Shown here piece by piece: positions 1-8,276 of a DNA stretch of 64,000 nucleotides. Source of the stretch: CAVQJU01 sp963755195 (lineage in GTDB: Bacteria; Acidobacteriota; Vicinamibacteria; Vicinamibacterales; CAVVIG01). The notes beneath the pieces are model-generated. The model did not search any database. It was not told where the DNA came from and saw nothing but the letters and a program-made list of their open reading frames with translations. Both the position numbers and the translations under genes were made by a program. Where the stretch lies: contig CAVWIZ010000008.1 in NCBI GenBank assembly GCA_963755195.1, forward strand, positions 744,001-808,000, written 5' to 3'. Within the stretch, counting starts at the first letter, position 1. Each line of letters opens with the position of its first letter.

Positions 1-4
1 CCAC

Positions 5-466
5 TTACACGGTCGGAGGGCGACCGCGCCTGTTATGGACGTATCGACCGATGAGGTAGTCGACAGAGAAGACTCCTGGTCCGCGCGTGAGGAGCAGCAC
101 GAGGATCGCGCCCCAGACCAGATGCTCATTGTACGCGTTGGGGTACACGAAGGTTTGAATAACAGCGATCATTCCCAGGAGCGGAAGCGTCGCGATGCGG
201 GTTGCGAGTCCGAGAAAAAGAAGAATCGGGATCGTCAGCTCCTGGACCATGGCGATGCGTGCCGCCACAGCCGGATCGAGCAACGGCACGCGATATTCCT
301 CCTGAAACAGTCTGACCGCGAATTCCCAGGACTGGTACTTCAGGAGCCCCGCCTTGAAGAAGGTTGCCCCGACACCAATGCGTCCGGCGAGTTGAATGAT
401 CGACAGCGGGAAACGCGCCGAGCCTGACGCGCATCGCATCGAGCCACGCGATACCGGTCGAGTCAA
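5..466 (-). CDS. DoxX-family membrane protein of the bufferin operon
   Basis: This is a 153-residue DoxX/DoxD-type inner-membrane protein with four hydrophobic segments (for example around IRIGVGATFFKAGL and LTIPILLFLGLATRIA). It is the last gene of the minus-strand bufA-bufB-bufC-doxX set, which matches the gigABCD/bufA1B1C1D1 layout known from Caulobacter, where the fourth gene is a DoxX protein. Its exact job there is not established; a redox or membrane-docking role is usual speculation. The first 10 residues are polar, so the true start may be the internal Met near position 439. It lies 31 bp downstream of bufC and is intact. Confidence 0.8.
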   Translation of the reverse strand: MTRPVSRGSMRCASGSARFPLSIIQLAGRIGVGATFFKAGLLKYQSWEFAVRLFQEEYRVPLLDPAVAARIAMVQELTIPILLFLGLATRIATLPLLGMIAVIQTFVYPNAYNEHLVWGAILVLLLTRGPGVFSVDYLIGRYVHNRRGRPPTV

Positions 467-497
467 TCGCGGGCGTGGCCGGCTCGGGGCTCACAGG

Positions 498-1088
498 TCA
501 GCTCCCGTCGATTGTGCCGCCACTCGACGGACGAACTCTTCGCTCACTGAGGCGATTCATCTGCAGCTCTCCTCGAAGGCCCCGAATCTCCAGCCAGACC
601 TCCTCTTGCCGGAGCGCATAGGCGTCGGGCGCAGTGTCAGTCAGGAACAAGCCGATCAGCTCGTCGAGTGCCCAGTCCAGGTGGATGTACTGCACGTTCG
701 GCGACTCCTCGGTCGCCAGTGCCAGGCGGCCGAGGTGCCATTCAAGTTCGGCGAACTGCGCCAGGTACGGCAGAGACCCGGCAGCGGGATGCGCGCCAAG
801 GTACCGCGGGAAACCGTCGCCATACTCGGCGACGCACGGTCTGCACGGAGGATGCTCGCGAATGAAGGACGTCGCGACGTGAGTCACGAGATCGGAACCG
901 ACCAGCCACACGGTAGCCGGGAACCGTTCGACGAGCGCGCGGGTCAGGCTCGCCACATAGTGGCGCTGATGAATCGCAAGCCGGTGTTCGGGACGAGTCC
1001 CCCCTAACAGTACCGGCGCCACGGCCGCGCTGTTGCCGTCGACCAGCGCGTCACGAATGCCGGCTTGAATGTCAGCCAGCGTAAGCAC
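498..1088 (-). CDS. bufC: DUF2063 partner protein of bufferin maturation (BufC-like)
   Basis: This 196-residue protein opens with LTLADIQAGIRDAL, the typical start of the DUF2063/HvfC/BufC 'putative DNA-binding domain' family. These proteins partner the DUF692 multinuclear iron oxidase and are thought to recognise the leader of the precursor peptide; DNA binding is probably a misnomer. The start is GTG at 1086-1088 and overlaps the end of bufB by 17 bp, which implies translational coupling. The C-terminal half carries the conserved AYLAQFAELEW-like stretch (YLAQFAELEWHLGRLA). The length is slightly short for the family (about 250 residues), so the C-terminus may be divergent or shortened. Confidence 0.82.
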   Translation of the reverse strand: MLTLADIQAGIRDALVDGNSAAVAPVLLGGTRPEHRLAIHQRHYVASLTRALVERFPATVWLVGSDLVTHVATSFIREHPPCRPCVAEYGDGFPRYLGAHPAAGSLPYLAQFAELEWHLGRLALATEESPNVQYIHLDWALDELIGLFLTDTAPDAYALRQEEVWLEIRGLRGELQMNRLSERRVRPSSGGTIDGS

Positions 1089-1951
1089 GGCGATCCTCTC
1101 TCGCGGCTTCTCGAATGCGATCGGCTGCGGCGGCCTCTCCCGTCAGGACCGCCAAGGCCGGCAGATCGTTGTCCCATTCCACGATCGTGGGCTGCGGGCC
1201 GAAGCGGCGGATGGCATGGGCATACAGGTCCCATGCCGGTTCCGCCACGGCGTGCGCGTGGGTATCGACCAGCAATGTTCCACCTGGCGTCGCCTCATCC
1301 GCTTCGGGCGTGAAGCCCCCAAGGTGGAGTTCCGCGACCGCCTCAGCCGGGAACTCGTCGATGAAGCGATACGCGTCGTACCCCATGTTGTGGCCGCTGA
1401 GATAGGACGTTGCTGACATCACAGAGGAGCCGACAACCGGTCGCGTTCACCAGTGCGTGCAGAAACTCGAGCTCGGTCATGGTCGACGTCGCCAACGAGA
1501 CGTAGGTTGAGGGATTCTCGATGACGTACGCGCGCCCCAGGACGTCCTGAACCTCCGCAAGATGCGCCGCGACCACGCGGAGCGTCTCTGCCGTGTAGGG
1601 CAACGGCAAGAGATCGTTGAGATACGCGCCACCCACTGTGGACCAGGCCAGGTGCCCAGAGACGAGCACCGGATTCAGCCGATCCACCAACGCCCGAAGT
1701 CGCGTCAGGTGCCCACGGTCGATGCCGTCGGCGCTGCCGATGGAGATGCCGACGGTGTGCACCGAGATCGGATAATCGCGAGCGAGATCCGTCAGTAACT
1801 CGAGTCCGTGCGGATTCGCGAGGAAGTTCTCCGGATGAATCTCGAGCCATCCGACGGATGGGCGAGTGGCCACCACCTCGGCAATGTGCGGAAGCCGAAG
1901 GCCGATGCCGGTCCGTTCAGCCGCGTGTCTGGCGTCACTGGTGATGGCCAC
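1072..1951 (-). CDS. bufB: DUF692 multinuclear non-heme iron oxidase (BufB-like), one frameshift
   Basis: This is a DUF692 (MNIO) enzyme. The family oxidises cysteines of precursor peptides to thiooxazole or oxazolone-thioamide groups, and BufB acts on the DUF2282 peptide. The translation shows GIGLRLPHIAEVV, the metal-ligand regions WLEIHPENF, VSGHLAW, VIENPSTY and CDVSN, then YLSGHNMGYDAY and VDTHAH. The reading frame breaks near 1410 between CDVSNV and YLSGHN; removing one C restores the family sequence exactly, so an assembly error is likely. I chose GTG at 1949-1951 because GAGGAGAGGG precedes it at good spacing. The repaired length of about 292 residues is normal. It lies 14 bp after bufA. 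Confidence 0.88.
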
Positions 1952-1965
1952 GTTCCCTCTCCTCG

Positions 1966-2236
1966 TTACTTCGGTTGAAGGCTGCCGCCGACGATGCGGT
2001 CGCAGTAGCCCGCCGGCACGTAGATCCAGGCTTTCGGGTCGCTGGCTGAGCTTCGACGATCCCCCACACGAGTTGTTGCCGGTCGAGGCGCAGTCGTTCT
2101 TGCCGGCCTTCGCGATGCCGTAGCACTTCTCCGTCTTGAACGCGGTGGGCGGCGGGACCGGTTTCTGCGCCGAGAGCACGACGGGTGCGACAACGGCCAC
2201 GGCCAGAGCGGATGCGATCAGATAACGAGTGTTCAT
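1966..2236 (-). CDS. bufA: DUF2282 bufferin precursor peptide (BufA1-like), one frameshift
   Basis: This small secreted peptide of about 90 residues starts MNTRYLIASALAVAVVAPVV, a clear signal peptide. The mature part contains KCYGIAKAGKNDCAST, NSCGG and, after a frame change, DPKAWIYVPAGYCDRI. This four-cysteine pattern is diagnostic of DUF2282/BufA1. Bufferins are modified by the DUF692 enzyme on cysteines and sequester copper in the periplasm. A single extra C near 2045 (AGCCAGC for AGCAGC) splits the reading frame. It is the first gene of the operon and sits directly downstream of the candidate SigF-type promoter. Confidence 0.88.
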
Positions 2237-2309
2237 GCGTACCTCTCCAATGAGTTGCGCGTCGCCAAATCGACGACCGGGCGGCCGGATATCGGCGGCC
2301 AGTGGTGTA

Positions 2310-2335
2310 TTCGGAGCCAGCGCGGGAAAGGTTAC
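2310..2335 (-). promoter_or_regulatory. Candidate SigF-type ECF promoter for the bufferin operon
   Basis: Read on the minus strand, GTAACC (2335-2330) is followed after exactly 16 bases by CGAA (2313-2310). This equals the GTAACC-N16-CGAA consensus that I recall for Caulobacter SigF, which controls the bufferin/gig operons there. It points at bufA and leaves a leader of roughly 65 nt. The sigF-nrsF-like genes start on the other side of the same spacer. The match is seen directly; its use by the neighbouring sigma factor is inferred. Confidence 0.7.
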
Positions 2336-2347
2336 GATGACGGTTCG

Positions 2348-2924
2348 ATGGATGAGTCCCCAGAGCCGGACGAGCACCTGAGCCGTCTCATGGCGCGTGC
2401 CCAGCAGGGCGACAGCAACGCCTACCTCACCCTGCTACGGGCGATTACGCCGCGGATCCGGCAGCTCGTGCGGGCAAGGCGAGGGTTCCTCGGCGAAAGC
2501 GTTGTTGAAGACGTCGTGCAGGAGGTCCTCCTGTCGGTCCACACCGTGCGAGCGACCTACGATCCGGCGCGCCCCCTCATGCCGTGGCTGTCGGCCATCG
2601 TACGGCATCGGCTGGCGGATGCAGGTCGGCGGTACGTTCGTCAAGGAGCGCACGAGATTGGTGTCGACGACCTCGACGTAACCTTTCAGGCTCCCGTAGC
2701 GAATAGCCGTGAGGAGACGTTCGGCGATCCGGACGCCTTGGCACGAGGCCATTCAGGCGTTGCCGCCGGGCCAGCGCCAGGCGGTGGAGTTGCTCAAGTT
2801 GCGCGAACTCTCGCTGAAGGAGGCATCGGCGCTGACAGGATTGAGCGTTGGTGCGTTGAAACTTGCGACCCATCGCGCCATGGCATCGCTGCGACGGGCG
2901 CTTCGAGGGATTGACGAAGGATGA
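2348..2924 (+). CDS. sigF: ECF sigma factor, SigF type, one frameshift
   Basis: This RNA polymerase sigma factor of about 190 residues starts MDESPEPDEHLSRLMARAQQ. Region 2 includes YDPARPLMPWLSAIVRHRL, and region 4 includes ALPPGQRQAVELLKL and LSVGALKLATHRAMASLRR. The frame breaks near 2738; dropping one G gives FGDPDALHEAIQALPPGQ, continuous with the family. The gene overlaps the following NrsF-type anti-sigma gene by ATGA. This pair next to a bufferin operon copies the Caulobacter SigF-NrsF arrangement, which answers chromate, cadmium and copper stress, so control of the divergent buf genes is the obvious inference. Confidence 0.85.
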
Positions 2925-3580
2925 ACACCGACGATCTGATTGACCGTCTCGGTCGCGACGTGACTGTGGCGAAGCCCTTGCCGGCGCCCGGGATGCGAAC
3001 CGCTGTGTGGATGGTCTGGGCCCTGAGCTACCTCGTCGTGGTGGCCATGATGATGTTCGCGGTCATGTCATCGGCCGGAGTCACGCTCACCCCGCTCTAT
3101 CTCGCGCAGCAAGGTGCGGCGTTGGTGACCGGGATCATGGCCGCGCGCGCCGCGTTTGCGTCGGTGATTCCTGGCGTGAACAACCGCGTCTGGATGATGC
3201 CCGCCATCGGCGCGGGAGTATGGAGCCTGTTGCTGTTATGGGCGGGCGTGCTCGATCTGCAAGCGGTGGGGACACTCGGGGTGACCAGTCAGAGCGACTG
3301 GCCCTGCGTCGCCTCAATGACACTGGGCGGTCTCGTCGTCGGAGCCCCTCTCGTGTGGATGTTGCGGCGTGGCGCTCCGCTGACGCCTGGCCGAACGGCC
3401 TTCCTGGCCGCGTTGGCCGCGTTGAGCTTCGCCAATATCGAAGCGTGCCTGACGCGTCCACACGCGTTCGCCTTGACTGTCCTCCTGTGGCATGGAGGCA
3501 CAGTCGCCGCGGTCGCAGCGCTGTGCGCGCTGACAGGCCGTCGCTGGTTGCGCTGGCCTGATATGGCGACGACGCAGTGA
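2921..3580 (+). CDS. nrsF: NrsF/DUF1109-family anti-sigma factor
   Basis: This 219-residue polytopic membrane protein has about six hydrophobic segments and begins MNTDDLIDRLGRDVTVAKPL, the typical cytoplasmic start of DUF1109. NrsF proteins hold SigF inactive at the inner membrane and sense metal stress through paired cysteines. The cysteines visible here are in DWPCVAS, IEACLTR and ALCALTG. ATGA overlap with the sigma gene indicates coupled translation in a fixed ratio. The reading frame is intact. The assignment rests on length, topology and context. Confidence 0.85.
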   Translation: MNTDDLIDRLGRDVTVAKPLPAPGMRTAVWMVWALSYLVVVAMMMFAVMSSAGVTLTPLYLAQQGAALVTGIMAARAAFASVIPGVNNRVWMMPAIGAGVWSLLLLWAGVLDLQAVGTLGVTSQSDWPCVASMTLGGLVVGAPLVWMLRRGAPLTPGRTAFLAALAALSFANIEACLTRPHAFALTVLLWHGGTVAAVAALCALTGRRWLRWPDMATTQ

Positions 3581-3643
3581 GAACGAGGCCCGTTTTGGAC
3601 GTACCGCGTTCGCTTGCTGACAAAGAGAAGTAGGAGGTAAGGT

Positions 3644-4735
3644 GTGCACATGGGCCCTACGTCAAACCGAATGACTGGCATGGTCGCCTGTGCAGTCGCC
3701 TGCGCGCTCGTCAGCCTGGTCGCTCAACCAACGGCTCAGCAGTCGGCGCTCCAGCCGACGCTCTATGACGTCCAGAAGCTCGGGCCCCAAATCGGAACGC
3801 GGGTGCCTGATTTCAGGCTGCTCGATCAGAAAGGACAGTCGCGGACGCTGGCATCCCTGATGGGGCCCAAGGGGCTCATGCTGGTGTTCTTCCGATCGGC
3901 GGACTGGTGACCCTATTGCAAGACGCAGCTCGTGGAGCTGCAAGGCCGTGTGGCGGAACTGAAGCGTCAGGGTCTCTCCCTGTCCGCCATTAGCTACGAT
4001 CCTGTGGCCGTCCTGGCCGACTTTTCGAAGCGCCGTGGCATTTCGTTCCCGCTGTTGTCGGATCCGGGATCGGCCACCATCAAACGGTACGGGATTCTCA
4101 ACACGACGGTACCCGAGACGAATCAACAGAGCTACGGCATTCCATTTCCCGGTACGTTCATGGTGAACACGCAAGGCGTGGTCACAACGCGTTTCTTCGA
4201 GCAGGCGTATCAGGAGCGAAGCACGGTCGGCAGCATCATGGCCAGACTCGGCAACACGGTTGACGTGCAGGCCGCCACCATCACATCTCCGCAGCTCGAG
4301 ATGACCTCGTTTGCAACCGACAGCACGGTTGCCCCCGGGACGCAATTCTCTCTGGTCCTCGATGTCCGGCCAGGGCGAGGGGTTCACGTGTACGCGCCCG
4401 GCGTCGACGGGTACAAGCCGATCGCGTTGTCGGTCGAGGCACAGCCCGGTCTCGTGACGCGTCGTGCGCAGTATCCCCCGTCTGAGGACTACCATTTCAA
4501 GCCCTTGAACGAACACGTGCAGGTCTATCAGCGGCCGTTTCGGATCGTGCAGGACGTGTTGGTCGACCCATCGCCCCAGGGGCTCTCGGCGTTGAAGGAT
4601 GTGTCTGTGTTGACGATCAAAGGCGTGCTCAACTACCAGGCGTGCGACGACAAGGTGTGCTTCACGCCCCAGTCGGTGCCCCTTACATGGACGTTGACGC
4701 TTCGACAGTTGGACCGCGAGCGCGCAAAGCCGTGA
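3644..4735 (+). CDS. Probable selenoprotein: peroxiredoxin/TlpA-like redoxin fused to a DsbD N-terminal domain
   Basis: An in-frame TGA at 3908-3910 lies at the N-terminal active-site position of a redoxin: SADW-U-PYCKTQLVELQG. Cys-containing relatives read SADWCPYCK, so the UGA sits exactly where the attacking cysteine belongs (UxxC). Domains are a signal peptide (about residues 10-32), an AhpC/TSA-redoxin domain (about 45-200, with GIPFPGTFMVNTQGVV) and a DsbD-alpha-like domain (about 215-355, with NYQACDDKVCFTP). The start is GTG 3644, six bases after GGAGG at 3633-3637. A SECIS-like hairpin follows the UGA. Likely a periplasmic thiol-disulfide reductase or peroxide-detoxifying enzyme. It lies 63 bp after nrsF and may share its transcript. 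The alternative is a nonsense mutation or a one-base sequencing error. Confidence 0.78.
3925..3941 (+). promoter_or_regulatory. Bacterial SECIS-like hairpin after the in-frame UGA
   Basis: GCAGCTC (3925-3931) pairs perfectly with GAGCTGC (3935-3941) around the loop GTG (3932-3934). The loop begins 22 bases after the UGA and has G first. That meets the bacterial SECIS rule as I know it: a short stem, a loop of 3-14 nt with a G in its first two bases, 16-37 nt after UGA. The same bases encode TQLVELQ, which in GC-rich codons can form this palindrome by chance, so it supports but does not prove Sec insertion. Confidence 0.6.
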
Positions 4736-4741
4736 CCCAAT

Positions 4742-5794
4742 TCAGCTATTTCCGCTCGAGCCAGGGAGGCTGAGCTTCGCGCGCACTCCGCCTTGGGGTG
4801 ACGCCTCGAGATTGATCGACCCGCCATAGAGTTCGGCAAGGTCGCTCACGATGGCAAGGCCAAGGCCTGAGCCAGGCGCGGCTTCGTCGGCTCGTACGCC
4901 CCTCTGGAGAACCGCTTCCCGCAAGTTCGGCAGCGATGCCGTCTCCATCATCGTCCACGATGATCGTCACGCGGTCCGGCGCCTCCGAAGGTCCGCCTCG
5001 ACGCTGCATCGGTGGCAACGATACCCTCGACACTCACGACGACTGTCGAGCGCGCCCATTTGCAGGCGTTGTCCATGAGGTTGCCCAGCATCTCGTCGAG
5101 ATCCTCCCGCTGAGCGCGAACGGTCACGTCCTCGGCCACCTGCACGTCGACGGCGATGCTGCGCTCGGCGTGCACGCGGAGCAACGCCCGCGCGAGGCCG
5201 TCGGCCGAGCTCCTCACGCTCGACCGCGCACCGGACATCGCTCCGGACGCCACGGCACGCGCGTGCGCGAGGTGGTAGTCCACCTGTCGTCGCATGCGCT
5301 CGACCTGCTGGTCGATGGCAGCCGCGATCTCGTGCTGGCCCGCGCCGCGGGCGCGCTCGGCCTCCTGCGCGAGGATGGCCAGCGGCGTCTTCAAACCGTG
5401 GGCGAGATCGCCGGACTTGGCGATGGCGCGCTGAATCGCCTGCTCGCGATGATCGAGCAGGGCGTTCAGGTCGTCCACGAGCGGCTGGACCTCGGCAGGA
5501 TAGGCACCGTCCATCCGCCGCTCGCGACCGGCTCGCAGCCCGTTCAACCGGCTGCGCAGGTTGTCCACCGATGCCAGGCCGCCCCTCGCCACGACCAGTC
5601 CCGCGATCATGCAGAACACGGCCGTGAGGATGACGACGGGACTCTGCAGGAACCGGTGCAGGTGCATGGCGACATGGAGCCGCGACTGCTGCTCCATGAG
5701 GAAGGTAAAGGGAACCGCGCTGACAAACAGCAGGCCGACCGTCCAGAGGACGCTCGAGACCAGCAGCCGGCCGCGCAGCGATCGCCACTCTCAC
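4742..5794 (-). CDS. Sensor histidine kinase, PhoQ-like, three frameshifts
   Basis: Repaired, this is a kinase of about 350 residues: GTG start at 5794 (overlapping the regulator stop), an N-terminal membrane helix (LLVSSVLWTVGLLFVSAVPF), a second helix (VVILTAVFCMIAGLVVARGG), HAMP-like linker, H-box GDLAHGLKTPLAILAQEAER, N-box MLGNLMDNACKWA, and ATP-binding G-boxes IIVDDDGDGI and GSGLGLAIVSDLAELYGG. Frame changes fall near 5783, 5000 and 4930, each repaired by a single base. It follows the response regulator in one operon and is the likely phosphodonor. The signal is unknown; PhoQ/QseC-type sensors often read cations or envelope stress. Confidence 0.85.
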
Positions 5795-6447
5795 GATCCG
5801 ATCCGGTAGCCAAGGCCACGCGCGGTTTCGATGATGCCGGCGCCGAGCTTGCGACGCAGCCGGGCGACGAACACTTCCACCGTGTTCGAGTCGCGGTCGG
5901 CATCCTGCGCGTAGATGTGTTCGGTCAGCTCGCTCTGCGGCACCACCCGATCGCGGTTGTGCATCAGGTAGGACAGGACACGGAATTCGTGGCTGGTCAG
6001 CCTGACTGGCTGGCCGTCGCGCGTCACGCGCGCCAGGCGCGGATCGAGCGTCACGGCCCCGCAGGCGAGCGCCGGTCTCGGCTGGCCGTTGGCACGGCGA
6101 ATCAGGCCGCGCAACCTGGCCAGCACCTCCTCCATCTGAAACGGCTTCGTCACATAGTCGTCCGCGCCGTCGTCGATGCCTTTGACCCGCTCGTGCCAGC
6201 TGCCGCGGGCTGTCAGCACGAGCACCGGGACCATCAGCGCGGCGTCACGCCAGCCGCGGAGGAGCGTCAGGCCGTCCACGCGGGGCAGGCCGAGGTCGAG
6301 GATGACGGCGTCGTAGGTTTCGGTGCGGACGAGAAAGTCGGCCTGCTCGCCGTCGGCGGCGCAATCCACCGCGTATCCGGCCTCGCCAACGGCCTGTGCC
6401 AGCTGGCGCGACAGGGCCGCTTCGTCTTCCACGACCAGAATCCGCAC
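5791..6447 (-). CDS. OmpR/PhoP-family response regulator
   Basis: This is a 218-residue winged-helix response regulator. The receiver domain has the acidic pair VVEDE, phospho-acceptor Asp in AVILDLGLPRVDG, conserved Thr in VLTARG and Lys in VTKPF. The C-terminal Trans_reg_C domain carries LTSHEFRVLSYLMHN, SNTVEVFVARLRRKL and ARGLGYRI. It is intact. It overlaps the kinase start by the GTGA junction. It is divergent from the methyltransferase at 6533, with an 85-bp spacer that must hold both promoters. Confidence 0.93.
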   Translation of the reverse strand: MRILVVEDEAALSRQLAQAVGEAGYAVDCAADGEQADFLVRTETYDAVILDLGLPRVDGLTLLRGWRDAALMVPVLVLTARGSWHERVKGIDDGADDYVTKPFQMEEVLARLRGLIRRANGQPRPALACGAVTLDPRLARVTRDGQPVRLTSHEFRVLSYLMHNRDRVVPQSELTEHIYAQDADRDSNTVEVFVARLRRKLGAGIIETARGLGYRIGS

Positions 6448-6532
6448 AGTCGAAGGCTAGCCTAACTCGCTGAACGGCGGCTGAACGAAGTGTTCAGGCC
6501 TGGTTCACCTGCGGTTCACTACCCTCTCGCGC

Positions 6533-7303
6533 ATGACATCACCATTTGTGTACGACTTCGGGTACCCCTGGCCGATCACCTGGATTCACCTCATTCCGCT
6601 TGCGCTTGGACTGGCCGCGGCAGCGTTGGGGGTCAGACTCGGATGGCGACGCTGGGTGGTGGGACTCTGGGGCGTCATCGGAATCTGGGGGATCGTCGGG
6701 CTGATCCTGACCCACACGATGATGGGAGGCCTGAACGCGCCGCAGCGGCTGCCGTCGGATCAGTTCATGGCCTCCGGCCGGGGACGCGTGCTCGACGTCG
6801 GCGCCGGCTCGGGCCGTGCGCTCATCGGACTGCTGCTGGCACGTCCGCAGGCGACCGGCACCGCTCTCGACATCTACACCGGCTTCTTCGGCATCACCGA
6901 CAACACGCCCGAGCGCATGATGCGCAACGCGAGGATTGCCGGGGTCGCCAACCGCGCCGACACCGTGACGGCGGATGCCACGAAGATGCCGCTGCCCGAC
7001 GCCAGCTACGACGCGGCGATCAGCTCCTACGCCATCGACCACATGGGCCGGGAAGGCACGCCGAAGGCCATCCGGGAAGTGGCCCGGGTGCTCAAGCCGA
7101 ACGGCGAGTTCCTGCTGGAGATTGTGAACCCGGACATCTGGGTCAAGGTGATGATGCCGATCCCGCACTTCGGCCTGAATGCACACTTCAAGCCCGACCC
7201 GGCCCGCTGGCGCGCGATGCTGAAGGCCGCCGGCTTCGAGGTGATTGAGGAGGGAACCGGGCCGGCGACGCTGTACTGGCTGGCGCGCAAGCAGCAGACC
7301 TAG
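6533..7303 (+). CDS. Membrane-anchored class I SAM-dependent methyltransferase
   Basis: This 256-residue protein has two N-terminal hydrophobic helices (about residues 12-34 and 42-62) followed by a Rossmann methyltransferase domain. Motif I is VLDVGAGSGRALIGLLL and the later motifs include ADATKMPLPDASYDAAIS and EVARVLKPNGEFLLEIV. The substrate is unknown. The membrane anchor suggests a lipid, quinone or other hydrophobic acceptor at the inner face of the membrane. It is divergent from the two-component operon and appears monocistronic. Confidence 0.85.
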   Translation: MTSPFVYDFGYPWPITWIHLIPLALGLAAAALGVRLGWRRWVVGLWGVIGIWGIVGLILTHTMMGGLNAPQRLPSDQFMASGRGRVLDVGAGSGRALIGLLLARPQATGTALDIYTGFFGITDNTPERMMRNARIAGVANRADTVTADATKMPLPDASYDAAISSYAIDHMGREGTPKAIREVARVLKPNGEFLLEIVNPDIWVKVMMPIPHFGLNAHFKPDPARWRAMLKAAGFEVIEEGTGPATLYWLARKQQT

Positions 7304-7411
7304 AGTCGACCGCACGCGCCCGCACTGCCGGTACCGCAGCTATGGCCTGCGAGTGAACCGGCAGCACGGACGCGTCATGTTTCGCTCAGAGCACGCCGTA
7401 GACTCGTGCCA

Positions 7412-7675
7412 TCAGCGGCGTCGATCGCGCTCCCAGTTGCGGCGATCGCGGTCCCATTCGCGGCGATCGCGCTCGTAGCTGCGCCAGTCGCGCCGATCCC
7501 AGCGCCGCTCCACGAACCTCGCGCGCGGGACCCAGCCACCAGCCACCCATCGGTGGCCGTGGTAGTAGCCGGGCTGCCAGACGTAGCCGGGGTACGGAGC
7601 CTGGCGATAGTACCCGTCATAGCCGTACGGGCCCGGCGCAACAACAACAGGCGGCGCGCCGATTCCGAATTGCAC
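7412..7675 (-). CDS. YXWGXW-type repeat secreted protein, 5' end probably lost
   Basis: This 87-residue ORF has Tyr/Trp/Gly-rich repeats (PGYVWQPGYYHGHRWVAGGW) typical of YXWGXW envelope proteins, then a highly charged Asp/Arg tail (DRRDWRSYERDRREWDRD). Such proteins normally carry a signal peptide, and none is present. The only start is a GTG at 7673-7675 with an in-frame stop just upstream, so the 5' end may be truncated or frameshifted. It follows the gene at 7707-8243 on the same strand. Function is unknown. Confidence 0.6.
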   Translation of the reverse strand: MQFGIGAPPVVVAPGPYGYDGYYRQAPYPGYVWQPGYYHGHRWVAGGWVPRARFVERRWDRRDWRSYERDRREWDRDRRNWERDRRR

Positions 7676-7706
7676 GCTTCAGCGCCTACGAATCATCCAC
7701 TTCCCG

Positions 7707-8243
7707 CTATTCAACCGAGAGAATCAAGGCTTCGGTCCAGGTGATGTCGAGCCTGTCGCCCACCTTGACCTTCGCCAGCGCCGTCTTGTCCTCGACGCGG
7801 CCGCTGTACTTCCAGCCGTTCGGACCGGCGAACGTGATCGACGGCACCGCCTGATCGATCGCCGTGATCAATGCCGTAATCGTCCGCTGCCGCGACAAGG
7901 TGCCGGCGGGTCTGCTTTCAGACCTGACGAGCGCTCCCGACGCGCTGTCGACGTTCTTCTCGCTCGGCGCCTTCAGGCGCATCACGATGTTCTCGTAGTA
8001 CTTGGCGGTGATCTTGTCGCCGACCTTCAACGTGTCGAACCGCTTGATGCTCTCCGGAAAGTAGAAGATGTCGTACGTCCCGTCCGGCCTCTTCACGGTG
8101 ACTTCGCGCGTCGATTTCTCGATGGCCTCGACGCTGGCTGTGACCGTTTTTGTTTCGCCGGTGAGCGTCTTGGTTTGCGCCGCGGCCGGGACCGCCGCCA
8201 GGGCCAGGATTCCGGTGACCGCGAACATACTGAGCGTCTTCAT
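7707..8243 (-). CDS. Secreted protein of unknown function with two repeated beta-rich modules
   Basis: This is a 178-residue protein with a signal peptide ending near AAAQTKT. Two similar halves follow: one has EVTVKRPDGTYDIFYF and LKVGDKITAKYYENIVM, the other SITFAGPNGWKYSGRV and VKVGDRLDITWTEALIL. Each half looks like a small beta-barrel module of the kind seen in the proteins encoded near 11119 and 16813-17240. I do not recognise a defined family. It probably shares a transcript with the larger envelope protein at 8277-10595, 33 bp upstream. Confidence 0.7.
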   Translation of the reverse strand: MKTLSMFAVTGILALAAVPAAAQTKTLTGETKTVTASVEAIEKSTREVTVKRPDGTYDIFYFPESIKRFDTLKVGDKITAKYYENIVMRLKAPSEKNVDSASGALVRSESRPAGTLSRQRTITALITAIDQAVPSITFAGPNGWKYSGRVEDKTALAKVKVGDRLDITWTEALILSVE

Positions 8244-8276
8244 GGAAACACCTTTCCCTCTCCTCTGCGTTTACTG

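Noticed and set aside
1343..2377. A single 344-residue fusion of a DUF2282 peptide and a DUF692 oxidase
   Set aside because: The fused frame exists only because of an extra base near 2045; the native peptide end and a separate GTG start with a strong ribosome-binding site for the oxidase are both visible.
4936..6465. A 509-codon open frame on the plus strand
   Set aside because: It is the antisense shadow of the histidine kinase and response regulator, whose motifs are clear on the minus strand; its own translation is His/Arg/Gln-rich without any domain.
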